Shown: positions 49,652 to 59,140, counted from the first letter of the stretch. The stretch is DNA of 64,000 nt from Sulfitobacter sp043557345 (GCF_043557345.1 NZ_JBIFFV010000001.1:186001-250000), one strand, 5' to 3'. The notes: generated by a model not told the origin, from the sequence alone. Program-made: numbers and translations.

Positions 49652-51922
49652 TCAGCGACGGGTGCGGGTCACTTTGCGCTTGATCTTGTCCTTCTTGCGC
49701 TTGGCCTTCACGGCCTTGCCGCGCGGCTTGCTACGGCCCGCCGGGCTGCGGCGGCCCCCACCCCCGCCCTGTTTGACCTTTTGGTCTTCGATCTCGAGCA
49801 GTTCCAGCGCGATGCCCCCGGTCACGGGGACCGCCTCGGCCAGCCGCACGGTGACCCGCTGTCCGAGGCCAATGGTCATGCCGGTGTCCGAGCCCATCAG
49901 TGTCTGCGCCTCGGCGTCGTGGTGGAAATACTCGCGCCCGAGCGAGCGCATCGGCACCAGACCGTCGGCGCCGGTCTCGTCAAGCTTCACAAAGGCACCA
50001 AAACGCGCGATGCCACTGATCCGCCCGGTGAACTCATTGCCCACGCGCTCCGACAGAAAAGCCGCGAGGTAACGGTCGGTCGTGTCACGCTCGGCCACCA
50101 TCGAGCGGCGCTCGGTGTCGGAGATATGCGCGCCGGTCTGCTCCAGCCCCTCGATTTCCTCGGGTGTCAGCCCATCCTTGCCCCAGCCATGCGCCGTGAT
50201 CAGCGCGCGGTGCACGATAAGGTCGGCATAACGGCGAATGGGCGAGGTGAAATGCGCGTAGGAGCGCAGCGCGAGGCCGAAGTGCCCAATATGCGCTGGC
50301 CCGTAATAGGCCTGCGTCATCGAGCGCAGGGTGCTGAGGTTGATCAGCTCCGCGTCGTTGGTCCCCGCCGCCTGATCCAGCAGCCGGTTGAGATGCGCGG
50401 TTTGCAGCACCTGCCCCTTGGCCAGCGTGAAGCCCGCCGCCTGCGCGGTTTCGCGCAGGGATTCGAGCTTCTCTGGCGAGGGTTCCTCGTGGATGCGGAA
50501 CAGCAGCGGGGTTTTCTTTTTGATCAGCGTCTCGGCGGCGGCGACATTGGCCAAGACCATGAACTCTTCGATCAGCCGATGCGCGTCGAGCCGGTCGCGG
50601 AAGTTCACCGACTTCACCTTGCCGTCCGCGCCCAGCTCGATCTTGCGCTCCGGTAGGTCCAGTTCCAGCGGCTGGCGCTCGGCCCGGGCCTGTTTCAGCG
50701 CGCCATAGGCGGCGTAAAGCGGCTGAAGCACAGGCTCCAGCAGGGGGCCGGTGCGGTCGTTCGGATTGCCGTCGATGGCGTCCTGCACCTCCTCGTAATG
50801 CAGCGAGGCGGGCGAGCGCATGAGACCCCGGTGGAACGTATGGCCGATCTTGTTGCCCTTGGTATCCAGCACCATGCGCACGGCGATACAGGCACGCGGT
50901 ACGCCCTCGTGCAGAGAGCAAAGGTCCCCCGAAAGCCGATCCGGCAGCATCGGCACCACGCGGTCGGGGAAATAGGTCGAGTTGCCGCGCTTGCGCGCCT
51001 CGCGGTCCAGTGGCGAGCCGGGTGTCACATAGGCGGCGACATCGGCGATGGCGACCCAAAGCACATGGCCGCCCTCGTTCTTCGGGTCGTCGTCGGCATG
51101 GGCATAGCAGGCGTCGTCATGGTCGCGCGCATCCGAAGGGTCGATGGTGATGAGCGGCAGGTCCCGCAGGTCTTCGCGGCCCTTCAGCCCCTGCGGCTTG
51201 GCGGCATCGGCCTGCGCGATCACGTCGTCCGGGAAATCGTCGGGGATGCCGTGCTGGTGGATCGCGATGAGCGAGACCGCCCGCGGCTCGGACGGGTCGC
51301 CCAGCCGCTCGACGATGCGCGCGCGGGGCGACCCCATGCGCGCCTTGGGCCCGGCCTGCTCGGCCTCGACCAACTCGCCGTCTTTCGCGCCATGTGTATG
51401 GTCGGCACCGACGCGCCATTCGCGATCCGTGCCCTTGTCGATCGGGACGATCCGCCCGCCTTCGGCAGCCTTGCGGAAGATGCCCAGCACCTTGCGCGGG
51501 TTAGATCCGATGCGGCGAATGAGCCGCGCCTCATAGTGATGATCTTCGCCTTTTACCAGCGTCAGCCGCGCCAGAATGCGGTCGCCTTCGCCAAGCGCCG
51601 GGTCGCTGTCGCGCGGGATTAGCAGCACGATGGGTTCTTTGCCCTCGCCATGCCACTCCATCGGCTTGGCAAACAAATCGCCATCGCTGTCCGGCCCCGT
51701 GACCAGCAAGACCGAGACCGGCGGCAGGCGGTCGGGATCCTGATAGCTGCGCTTGCGCTTTTCCAGATGGCCCTCGGCCTCCAGCTCTTTCAGCACGCGC
51801 TTCAGGTCGATCCGCGCCGCGCCTTTGATGCCAAAGGCTTTGGCGATGTCGCGCTTGGCGGTCAGCGTGGGGTTCTGTTCGATCCAGTCGAGGATCTCGG
51901 ATTTGCTGGGTATCTTGCTCAT
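49652..51922 (-). CDS. rnr: Ribonuclease R
   Basis: A 756-residue 3'-5' exoribonuclease. The N-terminal helical region (about 1-60) and OB-fold cold-shock domains precede the RNB catalytic domain, which has T-I-D-P-S-D-A-R-D-H-D-D-A near residue 262 with the metal-binding Asp residues. An S1 domain lies near 635-720, and the C-terminal tail (about 723-756) is very rich in Lys and Arg. RNase R degrades structured RNA, rRNA and tmRNA-tagged messages. It appears monocistronic or co-transcribed with the DUF2064 gene 32 bases upstream. Confidence 0.96.
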   Translation of the reverse strand: MSKIPSKSEILDWIEQNPTLTAKRDIAKAFGIKGAARIDLKRVLKELEAEGHLEKRKRSYQDPDRLPPVSVLLVTGPDSDGDLFAKPMEWHGEGKEPIVLLIPRDSDPALGEGDRILARLTLVKGEDHHYEARLIRRIGSNPRKVLGIFRKAAEGGRIVPIDKGTDREWRVGADHTHGAKDGELVEAEQAGPKARMGSPRARIVERLGDPSEPRAVSLIAIHQHGIPDDFPDDVIAQADAAKPQGLKGREDLRDLPLITIDPSDARDHDDACYAHADDDPKNEGGHVLWVAIADVAAYVTPGSPLDREARKRGNSTYFPDRVVPMLPDRLSGDLCSLHEGVPRACIAVRMVLDTKGNKIGHTFHRGLMRSPASLHYEEVQDAIDGNPNDRTGPLLEPVLQPLYAAYGALKQARAERQPLELDLPERKIELGADGKVKSVNFRDRLDAHRLIEEFMVLANVAAAETLIKKKTPLLFRIHEEPSPEKLESLRETAQAAGFTLAKGQVLQTAHLNRLLDQAAGTNDAELINLSTLRSMTQAYYGPAHIGHFGLALRSYAHFTSPIRRYADLIVHRALITAHGWGKDGLTPEEIEGLEQTGAHISDTERRSMVAERDTTDRYLAAFLSERVGNEFTGRISGIARFGAFVKLDETGADGLVPMRSLGREYFHHDAEAQTLMGSDTGMTIGLGQRVTVRLAEAVPVTGGIALELLEIEDQKVKQGGGGGRRSPAGRSKPRGKAVKAKRKKDKIKRKVTRTRR

Positions 51923-51954
51923 AGCTCAGCAGGTAGCACGCAGCCCCCCTGTCG

Positions 51955-52524
51955 TCATGGCAAATCGTGAATTTCGTCCACGTCCCGCAGGGTGGAGACT
52001 TCGGCGATGCGGTAGCCCGGCAAGGTCGCGCGGCTGTCGGCCAGCGCATGGGGGCCGGACCAGCGCACCCCGTCAAACAGGCTGGGCGGCGCGCGGCGGG
52101 GGTGCTTCAGCCCCACGAGCCAATAGCCGCCATCGGGCGCAGGTCCAAACACCGCGTCATGGTTGCCAAGCGCATCGAAGGCCCGTGACAGTTCCCTGCG
52201 GGTGATGCCCGGGATATCCGCCCCGATCACGCAGGCCGGCCCCGGCGTGTGGCGCAGCATCCGCGCCATACGGTCACCGAGGTTGCCCCCGCCCTGCGGC
52301 CAGCGCGGCAGATGCGCGGGCCAGACCCGGCTTTGCACCCCTTCGACATCGGGCGCGACGGCCAGCACCACCTGCCAACGCGAGTCTTCGATCCGACGCA
52401 GCAGGCGGCGCGTTTGATGGCGAAACCACCACGCCGCGCCGACCATGCCGATGTCACGGCCCAGACGGGTTTTCACCCGGCCGGGGCGCGGCTCTTTCAC
52501 CATGACGATGAGCGTTGGTTTCAC
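51955..52524 (-). CDS. DUF2064 (TIGR04282-type) glycosyltransferase-like protein
   Basis: A 189-residue protein with V-M-V-K-E-P-R-P-G-R-V-K-T-R-L-G near the N-terminus, I-G-A-D-I-P-G-I, and F-G-P-A-P-D-G-G-Y-W-L-V-G near 125-137. These are the nucleotide-sugar transferase-like motifs of the DUF2064 family, which resembles MobA/GT-A folds. Some members sit in arsenosugar clusters, but no such genes are near here. It overlaps dapE by ATGA, so expression is tied to dapE. Substrate unknown. Confidence 0.82.
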   Translation of the reverse strand: MKPTLIVMVKEPRPGRVKTRLGRDIGMVGAAWWFRHQTRRLLRRIEDSRWQVVLAVAPDVEGVQSRVWPAHLPRWPQGGGNLGDRMARMLRHTPGPACVIGADIPGITRRELSRAFDALGNHDAVFGPAPDGGYWLVGLKHPRRAPPSLFDGVRWSGPHALADSRATLPGYRIAEVSTLRDVDEIHDLP

Positions 52525-53666
52525 GTGAAATAATTCCGCAGCACGCGCGCGTAGATGGATTTGAGCTGTTCGATATGTTCGACCCGCACATGCTCATCGA
52601 CTTGGTGCATGGACTGCCCCACCAGACCGAATTCCACCACCGGGCAATGCGCCTTCACGAAACGCGCGTCCGAGGTGCCGCCGGTGGTGGAAAGCTCTGG
52701 CTGCACGCCCGTCTCAGCCTCAACCGCGCCCGCGACCAGATCGGACAGCGCGCCCGGCGGGGTGATGAAACTCTCGCCCGAGATGGTGATCTCCACCTCC
52801 ACTTGCAGACCGAACTCCTCGGCGATTTTGTCCGCCTCGCCCCGCAGCCAGTCGCTGAGGCTCGCGCCCGAATGGTGGTCGTTAAACCGGATGTTGACCG
52901 CGCCACGGCATTGCGCCGGGATCACGTTGGTCGCTTTATTGCCGGTGTCTACAGTGACCACGGCCAGCGTCGAAGGGTCGAAGTGATCGCTGCCCTGATC
53001 CAACTCATGGCTGGCCAGACGATCCATCAGCCGCACCATTGCGGGCAGCGGGTTGTTGGCGCGGTGCGGATAGGCGGCATGGCCCTGTTTGCCCGTCACC
53101 TTGAAATGCGCGTTCATCGAGCCGCGCCGCCCGATCTTGATCATATCGCCCATGGTCTCGGGGCAAGTCGGCTCCCCCACAAGGCAGACATCCATCCGCT
53201 CGCCGTTTTCGGCCATGTAGTCCAACAGCGCCGTGGTGCCGTCGAGGGCATCGCCCTCCTCATCCCCGGTGATCGCCAGTACGATGGAGCCGTCAGGCGG
53301 TGTGTCCTTCGCGAAATCCACCGCTGCCGCGACGAAAGCCGCCACGCCCGATTTCATATCCGTGGTGCCCCGGCCATACATGATGCCGTCTTTGATCTCG
53401 GCCCCGAAGGGGGGCATCGACCAATCGGCCTCATCCCCGATGGGCACGACATCGGTATGGCCGTTGAAGCCGAAAGACTTGGTGTCGCCCTTGTTGCCCC
53501 AGCGGGCAAAAAGGTTGCAGATGCCGCCCCGGTCGACGCGCGTACAGTCGAAACCCGCCGCGTCCAACACCTCTTCGAGCACTTCCAACGCCCCGTCGTT
53601 CGCAGGGGTGACAGAGGCGCAGCGCACCAGTTTCGCGGTGAGATCAACAGGGTCGAGACCGGACAT
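52521..53666 (-). CDS. dapE: Succinyl-diaminopimelate desuccinylase DapE
   Basis: A 381-residue M20 peptidase. The metal site is laid out as usual: F-N-G-H-T-D-V-V-P near residue 69, R-G-T-T-D-M-K-S-G near 103, and G-D-E-E-G-D near 137 with the catalytic Glu. It hydrolyses N-succinyl-LL-DAP on the way to mDAP and lysine. It lies upstream of DUF2064, with dapD nearby on the same strand, so the lysine/cell-wall genes cluster loosely. The ATG at 53666 is preceded by AAAAGGAG. Confidence 0.95.
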   Translation of the reverse strand: MSGLDPVDLTAKLVRCASVTPANDGALEVLEEVLDAAGFDCTRVDRGGICNLFARWGNKGDTKSFGFNGHTDVVPIGDEADWSMPPFGAEIKDGIMYGRGTTDMKSGVAAFVAAAVDFAKDTPPDGSIVLAITGDEEGDALDGTTALLDYMAENGERMDVCLVGEPTCPETMGDMIKIGRRGSMNAHFKVTGKQGHAAYPHRANNPLPAMVRLMDRLASHELDQGSDHFDPSTLAVVTVDTGNKATNVIPAQCRGAVNIRFNDHHSGASLSDWLRGEADKIAEEFGLQVEVEITISGESFITPPGALSDLVAGAVEAETGVQPELSTTGGTSDARFVKAHCPVVEFGLVGQSMHQVDEHVRVEHIEQLKSIYARVLRNYFT

Positions 53667-53767
53667 ATCGGCTCCTTTTCAGGGGTTATCGCTTGTCCGG
53701 TAACTTGTGTGGGCAAATCGCGCCGATGCCAAGGGGGCGCATTGCAATTCCCCGTGTGGGGCGCGGG

Positions 53768-54106
53768 TCAGTCGTAAAAGGGGGTCATTTGCGCGACGAT
53801 AACCGAATTCTCCTCAAGCGCGCGCTGCATCAGGGCGCGCTCCTCGGCGTCGATTTCCTGACCTTCCGCTTCGCGCTCTTCCAGCGTGCCATAGCCGGTC
53901 ACGTCCAGCGGGTTGGTATCGGCCTGTTTGAGGATTGCCACCGTCTCGCGCACAGCTTCGGCCTCATCAATGCCGGAGGCGAAACACATCAGCGCAGCAC
54001 CGGTGGCCTTGTCGGGCAGGCCATCACCCTCCTTGCGGCCAATCTGAACCAAAAGGGTAAAGACCTGCTGGCGCGAGGGTTTCTTGGTTTTCTTGGGTTC
54101 AGACAT
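53768..54106 (-). CDS. Conserved hypothetical protein
   Basis: A 112-residue protein with a Lys-rich N-terminus (MSEPKKTKKPSRQQ) and a mostly helical, acidic body containing F-A-S-G-I-D-E-A-E-A-V-R-E-T-V and many Glu residues. It has no signal, membrane helix or motif I recognise. The ATG lies five bases after a strong stem-loop (54112-54137) and has no evident ribosome site, so a leaderless transcript is possible. It sits between dapE and a YeaQ-type gene, with no functional link visible. Confidence 0.65.
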   Translation of the reverse strand: MSEPKKTKKPSRQQVFTLLVQIGRKEGDGLPDKATGAALMCFASGIDEAEAVRETVAILKQADTNPLDVTGYGTLEEREAEGQEIDAEERALMQRALEENSVIVAQMTPFYD

Positions 54107-54111
54107 GATAA

Positions 54112-54137
54112 GGGCCGCCGATTGCTTTCGGCAGCCC
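54112..54137 (-). other. Stem-loop directly upstream of the hypothetical gene
   Basis: A 10-bp stem (54112-54121 with 54128-54137, one G-U pair) around a six-nt loop ends five bases before the minus-strand ATG at 54106. It may end the transcript arriving from the YeaQ gene or control translation of the hypothetical gene. Confidence 0.55.
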
Positions 54138-54158
54138 TAACCTTTTCGCTCAGACTTG

Positions 54159-54176
54159 GAAAGGGGCCACGCCCCT
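54159..54176 (-). terminator. Small terminator after the YeaQ-type gene
   Basis: AGGGGC and GCCCCT (54171-54176 with 54162-54167) form a 6-bp stem with a three-nt loop, followed by two further T on the minus strand, five bases after the YeaQ stop. It is weak by itself. Confidence 0.4.
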
Positions 54177-54180
54177 ACCC

Positions 54181-54435
54181 TTAGGTCTTGCCGCGGACCA
54201 ACCGTGTGACCCAGATCAGCAGGCAGGCACCGATGACACCCACCACCAACTGACCGAACCAACCGCCGAGCGTGCTGCCGACGATCAGCATCAAGAGCCA
54301 GTTCGCGACCAAGGCACCCACGATGCCGAGGATGATGTTCATGATCAGACCCATGTCCGATTTCATGATCTTTTCCGCGATCCAGCCCGCAAGGCCGCCC
54401 ACGATGATTGCGGCAAACCAACCGATACCCGTCAT
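54181..54435 (-). CDS. GlsB/YeaQ/YmgE-type stress response membrane protein
   Basis: An 84-residue protein with three hydrophobic segments and Gly-rich turns: I-I-V-G-G-L-A-G-W-I-A-E-K-I-M, then I-x-G-I-V-G-A-L-V-x-N-W and F-G-Q-L-V-V-G-V-I-G-A. This is the transglycosylase-associated (YeaQ/YmgE) family, small membrane proteins often induced by stress, of unknown mechanism. It precedes the hypothetical gene and follows dapD by about 57 bases on the same strand. Confidence 0.9.
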   Translation of the reverse strand: MTGIGWFAAIIVGGLAGWIAEKIMKSDMGLIMNIILGIVGALVANWLLMLIVGSTLGGWFGQLVVGVIGACLLIWVTRLVRGKT

Positions 54436-54492
54436 GTCGTCAATCTCCTTTGAATTCAGGTCTCAACGCCATGACGGGGCATTTGGTTCCGA

Positions 54493-55320
54493 TCAGTCGC
54501 GCAGCAACTCATTGATCGAGGTTTTGGAGCGGGTCTTGGCATCCACCCGCTTTACGATCACGGCACAGTAAAGGTTCACGTTGTTCTTCGACGGCATGGT
54601 GCCCGCCACAACGACAGAGCCTGCAGGCACTTCGCCATACATGATCTCACCGGTCTCACGGTCGACGATCTTGGTCGACTGGCCGATGAAGACGCCCATG
54701 CCCAGCACCGAGCCTTCGCGCACGATGCAGCCTTCGACGACTTCCGAGCGCGCGCCGATGAAGCAATTGTCTTCGATGATGGTCGGCCCGGCCTGCATCG
54801 GCTCAAGCACGCCGCCGATGCCGACGCCGCCCGACAGGTGCACGTTCTTGCCGATCTGGGCGCAGGAGCCGACGGTGGCCCATGTGTCGACCATGGTGCC
54901 AGAGTCGACATAGGCGCCGATGTTCACGAAAGACGGCATCAGCACCACGCCCGGCGCGATATAGGCCGAACGGCGCACCACGCAGTTCGGCACGGCGCGG
55001 AAGCCCGCCTCTTTCCACTCGGCATCGCTCCAACCCTTGAACTTGCTGTCGACCTTGTCCCACCAGCCGGCGCCCTGCGGGCCGCCTTCCTGGTGCTCCA
55101 TGTCCTTGATGCGGAAGCCCAGCAGCACGGCCTTCTTGGCCCACTGATTGACGTGCCACTGACCGTCGTCCTGCTTTTCCGCCACACGCAGCTTGCCGCT
55201 GTCGAGCGCGTTCAGCGTCTCTTCGATGGCGTCGCGCACTTCGCCGGTGGTGGCGGATGTGATCTGATCGCGGGTATCCCAAGCGGCTTCGATGGCGGTT
55301 TCAAGTTGGGCGTTGGACAT
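54493..55320 (-). CDS. dapD: Tetrahydrodipicolinate N-succinyltransferase DapD
   Basis: A 275-residue enzyme with a left-handed beta-helix. Hexapeptide repeats run from about residue 110 to 235 (Y-I-A-P-G-V-V-L-M-P, V-N-I-G-A-Y-V-D and G-V-G-I-G-G-V-L-E-P). The N-terminal helical part and the C-terminal S-K-N-N-V-N-L segment fit DapD. It succinylates tetrahydrodipicolinate, the step before DapC and DapE. The ATG at 55320 is used; the longer upstream extension has no Shine-Dalgarno. Confidence 0.95.
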   Translation of the reverse strand: MSNAQLETAIEAAWDTRDQITSATTGEVRDAIEETLNALDSGKLRVAEKQDDGQWHVNQWAKKAVLLGFRIKDMEHQEGGPQGAGWWDKVDSKFKGWSDAEWKEAGFRAVPNCVVRRSAYIAPGVVLMPSFVNIGAYVDSGTMVDTWATVGSCAQIGKNVHLSGGVGIGGVLEPMQAGPTIIEDNCFIGARSEVVEGCIVREGSVLGMGVFIGQSTKIVDRETGEIMYGEVPAGSVVVAGTMPSKNNVNLYCAVIVKRVDAKTRSKTSINELLRD

Positions 55321-55493
55321 GGGGCAAGTCTCCGAATGATGAAAAGGCCTTTTGAGGGCTATAGCCTTGCACTGCCAAGGGTGCAATTGCCGGGCGATGA
55401 GGGGCGTGGTCATTCACCGAACAACAGGGCATCTTGACCTAAGCGGCCATCGCGCCACCTGAGCCAAGCCCCAGACCAAGGAAAGACCCGAGG

Positions 55494-56357
55494 ATGACCG
55501 ACGAACACCGCCACCCCCTGCGCCGCGCCAATGTAGACCGTGCCAAGGCCCAAGACGCCCCCGACACGCCGCAAACCCGCGCGCCGGCCTATCGTCTGGC
55601 CTTTACCGACGATGACTTCATGTGCCGCGACGAGTTGCGCCCGGTGCGTCTGCAACTGGAACTGCTCAAGCCCGAACTGCTGCTGGACGCCCATGGCATC
55701 CAATCGACCATCGTGCTCTTTGGCGGGGCGCGCATCCCCGAACCGGCCGAGAAACACACTGCCCGGACCAAGACGCTGGCCGATCTATCGCGCTTTTACG
55801 ACGAGACGCGCACCTTTGCCCGGCTGATGACCGAAAAGTCGATGGAAAGCGGCGGCACCGAGAACGTCATCGTCACGGGGGGCGGGCCGGGTGTGATGGA
55901 GGCGGGCAACCGCGGCGCGCTGGACGCGGGCGGCCATTCCATCGGGCTCAACATCGTGCTGCCGTTCGAGCAGGCGCCCAACGAATATGTCACGCCCGAG
56001 CTTTGCTTCAACTTCCACTATTTCGCGATCCGCAAGATGCATTTCCTGATGCGTGCCCGCGCGATCTGCGTCTTCCCCGGTGGTTTCGGCACTATGGACG
56101 AGCTCTTTGAGGCGCTGACGCTGATCCAGACCGGGCGCATGAACCGGGTGCCCTTCTTGCTGTTCGGGCGCGCATTCTGGGAAAAGATTATCAACTGGGA
56201 CGCGCTGGCCGATGCGGGCACGATCTCGCCCGAAGACCTCGACCTGTTCCGCTTTGTCGAGAGCGCGGATGAGGCGATGGAGGTGATCGACAATTGGGAA
56301 ACCGCCCCCGCCCGCGAACATGTGCCGGGCCGCGAAGAGGTCGAAGATCACGGTTGA
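55494..56357 (+). CDS. LOG-family protein (nucleoside 5'-monophosphate phosphoribohydrolase-like)
   Basis: A 287-residue protein with V-L-F-G-G-A-R near residue 75, V-T-G-G-G-P-G-V-M-E-A-G-N-R-G near 127-141, and the signature P-G-G-F-G-T-M-D-E near 196-204. Classical LOG proteins are about 180-200 residues; the extra N-terminal part (about 1-70) marks the longer bacterial form. LOG enzymes release bases such as cytokinins from nucleotide monophosphates, though many bacterial members have other nucleotide substrates. It is divergent from dapD across 173 bases. Confidence 0.88.
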   Translation: MTDEHRHPLRRANVDRAKAQDAPDTPQTRAPAYRLAFTDDDFMCRDELRPVRLQLELLKPELLLDAHGIQSTIVLFGGARIPEPAEKHTARTKTLADLSRFYDETRTFARLMTEKSMESGGTENVIVTGGGPGVMEAGNRGALDAGGHSIGLNIVLPFEQAPNEYVTPELCFNFHYFAIRKMHFLMRARAICVFPGGFGTMDELFEALTLIQTGRMNRVPFLLFGRAFWEKIINWDALADAGTISPEDLDLFRFVESADEAMEVIDNWETAPAREHVPGREEVEDHG

Positions 56358-56383
56358 GCCGCCTTTCCCCGCCCCCAGCCCCG

Positions 56384-57349
56384 TCACCGGGTAAAGGTCT
56401 GATCCAAGGCCGCTTCGGCCCCTCGGACGATATCGTGCAGGATATCAGCGGCGGGGCTGACCGCGCCGATCAACCCGGCCACCTCTCCGACAAAGGCGTT
56501 GGCGGTGCGCGCATCGCCCGCTGCCACTGCTGCCTGCCAGCGCGGCAACTCCTGCGCCAGTGCGGCGCGCAGCCCGTCGGGGTCGTCATGCCAGCGATCG
56601 GTGAAATCGTTGCGCAGAACACGGCCCGTGTAGCGTTTGGGCCAATCATAGCCGCGCATGATGTCGGTCACGGTGCTGCGCAGCGTGTCGTCGCCGCTGG
56701 CCTTGATCGCGGCCTTTAGCATCGCGGGATGCACCAGCGCCTCTGCCGAGGCCCAGAAGCGCGAGCCAACGACCACGCCGTCGGCCCCCAGCATCAGCGC
56801 CGCCGCCAATCCGCGCCCATCCGCCACGCCGCCTGCGGCGCAGAGCAGCACCTCGGGCGCATGGCGGGCGATGTGATCCGCGACTTCGGGCACAAGGGTA
56901 AAGGTCGCGCGTTTCTCGCCGTGGCCGCCGGCCTCGGCCCCTTGGGCCACGATGATCTCGGCCCCCAGATCAATCGCATGGGCGGCATCGCGCAGGGTTT
57001 GCACCTGACAGATCAACGGCACCTTCGCTGCGCGGATCGCAGGGATGAACTCTGCCGGGTCGCCGAAGGAAAGGAAGATCGCTGCCGGATCACGGTCGAG
57101 CGCTTGTTCCAGCGCCTGCGGATGCTCACGCAACTTCCATGTGATGAAACCGCAGCCGACCGATTGGTTGCCCGCCATATCCATCTGCTCGGCGATCCAA
57201 TCGCCTGCGTCATAGGCGCCGCCGATCATCCCCAAACCGCCCGCACCCGAAACCGCCGCGGCGAGCCGCCCGCCGGCGGCGAAGGCCATCGGCGCCTGGA
57301 TAATCGGGTGGTCAATCCCCAGCCGTTTGGTCAGCCGCGTGGTCAGCAT
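56384..57349 (-). CDS. Nitronate monooxygenase-type FMN oxidoreductase
   Basis: A 321-residue NPD/2-nitropropane dioxygenase-like TIM barrel. It starts T-K-R-L-G-I-D-H-P-I-I-Q-A-P-M, with a Q-G-x-E-A-G-G-H-G segment near residue 137 and A-A-G-G-V-A-D-G-R-G near 170. It uses FMN to oxidise nitronates or, in some members, reduces other substrates. It follows the GMC oxidoreductase by only three bases, so the two are one operon. Confidence 0.9.
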   Translation of the reverse strand: MLTTRLTKRLGIDHPIIQAPMAFAAGGRLAAAVSGAGGLGMIGGAYDAGDWIAEQMDMAGNQSVGCGFITWKLREHPQALEQALDRDPAAIFLSFGDPAEFIPAIRAAKVPLICQVQTLRDAAHAIDLGAEIIVAQGAEAGGHGEKRATFTLVPEVADHIARHAPEVLLCAAGGVADGRGLAAALMLGADGVVVGSRFWASAEALVHPAMLKAAIKASGDDTLRSTVTDIMRGYDWPKRYTGRVLRNDFTDRWHDDPDGLRAALAQELPRWQAAVAAGDARTANAFVGEVAGLIGAVSPAADILHDIVRGAEAALDQTFTR

Positions 57350-57352
57350 CGC

Positions 57353-58966
57353 CTACCGCCCCGCCAGAATGGCATCGGCAGCCTTCTCGGCGATCATTAC
57401 CGTCGGCGACGCCGTGTTGCCCGAGACGATCTTGGGCATGATCGACGCGTCAACCACCCGCAGGCCGCCCAAGCCATGCACCCGCAGATCGCTATCGACC
57501 ACCGCCATCGGATCGCTGCCCATCTTGCAGGTGCCGACGGGATGGAAAATCGTCGTGGCGATGTCGCGCGCCTTGTCGAGCAGGTCTTCGTCGCTCTGAA
57601 CGGCGGGGCCGGGCAGAATTTCCTCGGGCGCATAGGGGTGCAGCGCCTTGGCTGTCATGATGTGCCGCGCCTGTTTCATCGCCGTGACCGCCACGCGCTT
57701 GTCGTTCTCTGCGGAAAGGTAATTCAGCCGGATATCGGGCTGCACCGCGCTGTCGCAGCTGGTGAGATGGCAAGAGCCGATGCTTTCGGGGCGCAGGTTA
57801 CAGACCGAGACGGTGATCGCCGGGAAAGGGTGCAGCGGATCACCCAGCTTGTCGGTCGACAGCGGCTGCACGTGATACTCCAGATCCGGCGTTTCCAGCG
57901 CGGGGTCGGATTTGGTGAACATGCCGAATTGGCTGGGCGCCATCGCCAAGGGACCGCTGCGGCGCAGGAGGTATTCCAACCCCATCCGGCCCTTGCCCCA
58001 GATCGAATGGGTCATCGTGTTGAGCGTTTTGGTGTTCTGCACCTTGTAGACAGTGCGGATTTGCAAATGGTCCTGAAGGTTCTCCCCAACGCCGGGCAGA
58101 TCATGCAGCGTGTTGATCCCCATGCCGCTCAAAAGGTCACCCCGCCCGATCCCCGAAAGCTCAAGGATCTTGGGCGAATTGATCGCCCCTGCCGACAGCA
58201 ACACCTCGCCCTCGGCCTCGGCGCGCATCGCGCGGCCCTGATGGGTGAAGCGCACACCGCTGACGCGCTTGCCGTCCAAGACCAGCCCATCGGTATGGGC
58301 ATGGGTGATCACGCGCAGGTTGGGCCGCTTCATCGCAGGGCGCAGGAAACCGCGCGCCGTGTTCCAACGCACGCCGCCCTTCTGGTTCACCTCGAAAAAG
58401 CCCGAACCTTCGTTATCGCCATCGTTGAAATCGGCCCGCGGCTCGATCCCGAACTCCCGCGCGCCGTCTTGCACGGCCTCCAGAATATCCCACCGCAGGC
58501 GCTGCTTGCTGACCTTCCACTCGCCCCCCGCGCGGTGCATTTCGCTGCGCCCGCCATGGTGATCCTCGGATTTCAGGAAATAGGGCAGCACGTCGTCCCA
58601 GCTCCACCCGGCATTGCCCAGTTGCCGCCAGTGGTCATAGTCCGCCGCCTGCCCGCGCATGTAAATCATGCCGTTCACCGAAGAGCAGCCGCCCAGCACC
58701 TTGCCCCGCGGATAGGCCAGCGAGCGCCCGTTCAACCCCGCCTCGGGCGCAGTTTTCATCATCCAATCCGTGCGCGGGTTGCCGATACAGTAAAGATATC
58801 CCACCGGCACCTTCACCCAGTGATAATTGTCATCCCCCCCGGCTTCGAGCAGCAGAACCCGATTGGCCGGATCGGCGCTGAGACGGTTGGCCAAGACACA
58901 GCCCGCGGTGCCCGCACCTACAATGATATAATCATAGCGGCCCTCTAGCTGGGTCTCGTCATTCAT
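57353..58966 (-). CDS. GMC-family oxidoreductase (choline dehydrogenase-like)
   Basis: A 537-residue FAD enzyme with D-Y-I-I-V-G-A-G-T-A-G-C-V-L-A near residue 10, a G-K-V-L-G-G-C-S-S-V-N-G-M-I-Y second FAD segment near 90, and the C-terminal F-H-P-V-G-T-C-K-M-G with the active-site His. GMC members oxidise alcohols such as choline, glucose or alkanols; the sequence resembles BetA but no bet genes are adjacent, so the substrate is unclear. It leads the two-gene operon with the nitronate monooxygenase. Confidence 0.9.
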   Translation of the reverse strand: MNDETQLEGRYDYIIVGAGTAGCVLANRLSADPANRVLLLEAGGDDNYHWVKVPVGYLYCIGNPRTDWMMKTAPEAGLNGRSLAYPRGKVLGGCSSVNGMIYMRGQAADYDHWRQLGNAGWSWDDVLPYFLKSEDHHGGRSEMHRAGGEWKVSKQRLRWDILEAVQDGAREFGIEPRADFNDGDNEGSGFFEVNQKGGVRWNTARGFLRPAMKRPNLRVITHAHTDGLVLDGKRVSGVRFTHQGRAMRAEAEGEVLLSAGAINSPKILELSGIGRGDLLSGMGINTLHDLPGVGENLQDHLQIRTVYKVQNTKTLNTMTHSIWGKGRMGLEYLLRRSGPLAMAPSQFGMFTKSDPALETPDLEYHVQPLSTDKLGDPLHPFPAITVSVCNLRPESIGSCHLTSCDSAVQPDIRLNYLSAENDKRVAVTAMKQARHIMTAKALHPYAPEEILPGPAVQSDEDLLDKARDIATTIFHPVGTCKMGSDPMAVVDSDLRVHGLGGLRVVDASIMPKIVSGNTASPTVMIAEKAADAILAGR

Positions 58967-59140
58967 GCTGCTCTCTCCCGATAATCTGTCCCGCCTCCCC
59001 GGCCCGTCATTGGTAGAGCGCGCGGCGACGGGTCACAATCCCTGCCGTAAATCGCCCCCCGCTTCTACGGCTTTTGCCGCAAAGCCACATTCACCGCGCT
59101 TTGCATGTGCGGCGAATCCGTTTGTTGATTTTTTCGACCC

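Noticed and set aside
56729..58948. 739-codon plus-strand open frame opposite the GMC oxidoreductase and nitronate monooxygenase
   Set aside because: Antisense shadow; the minus-strand genes have clear FAD and FMN motifs.
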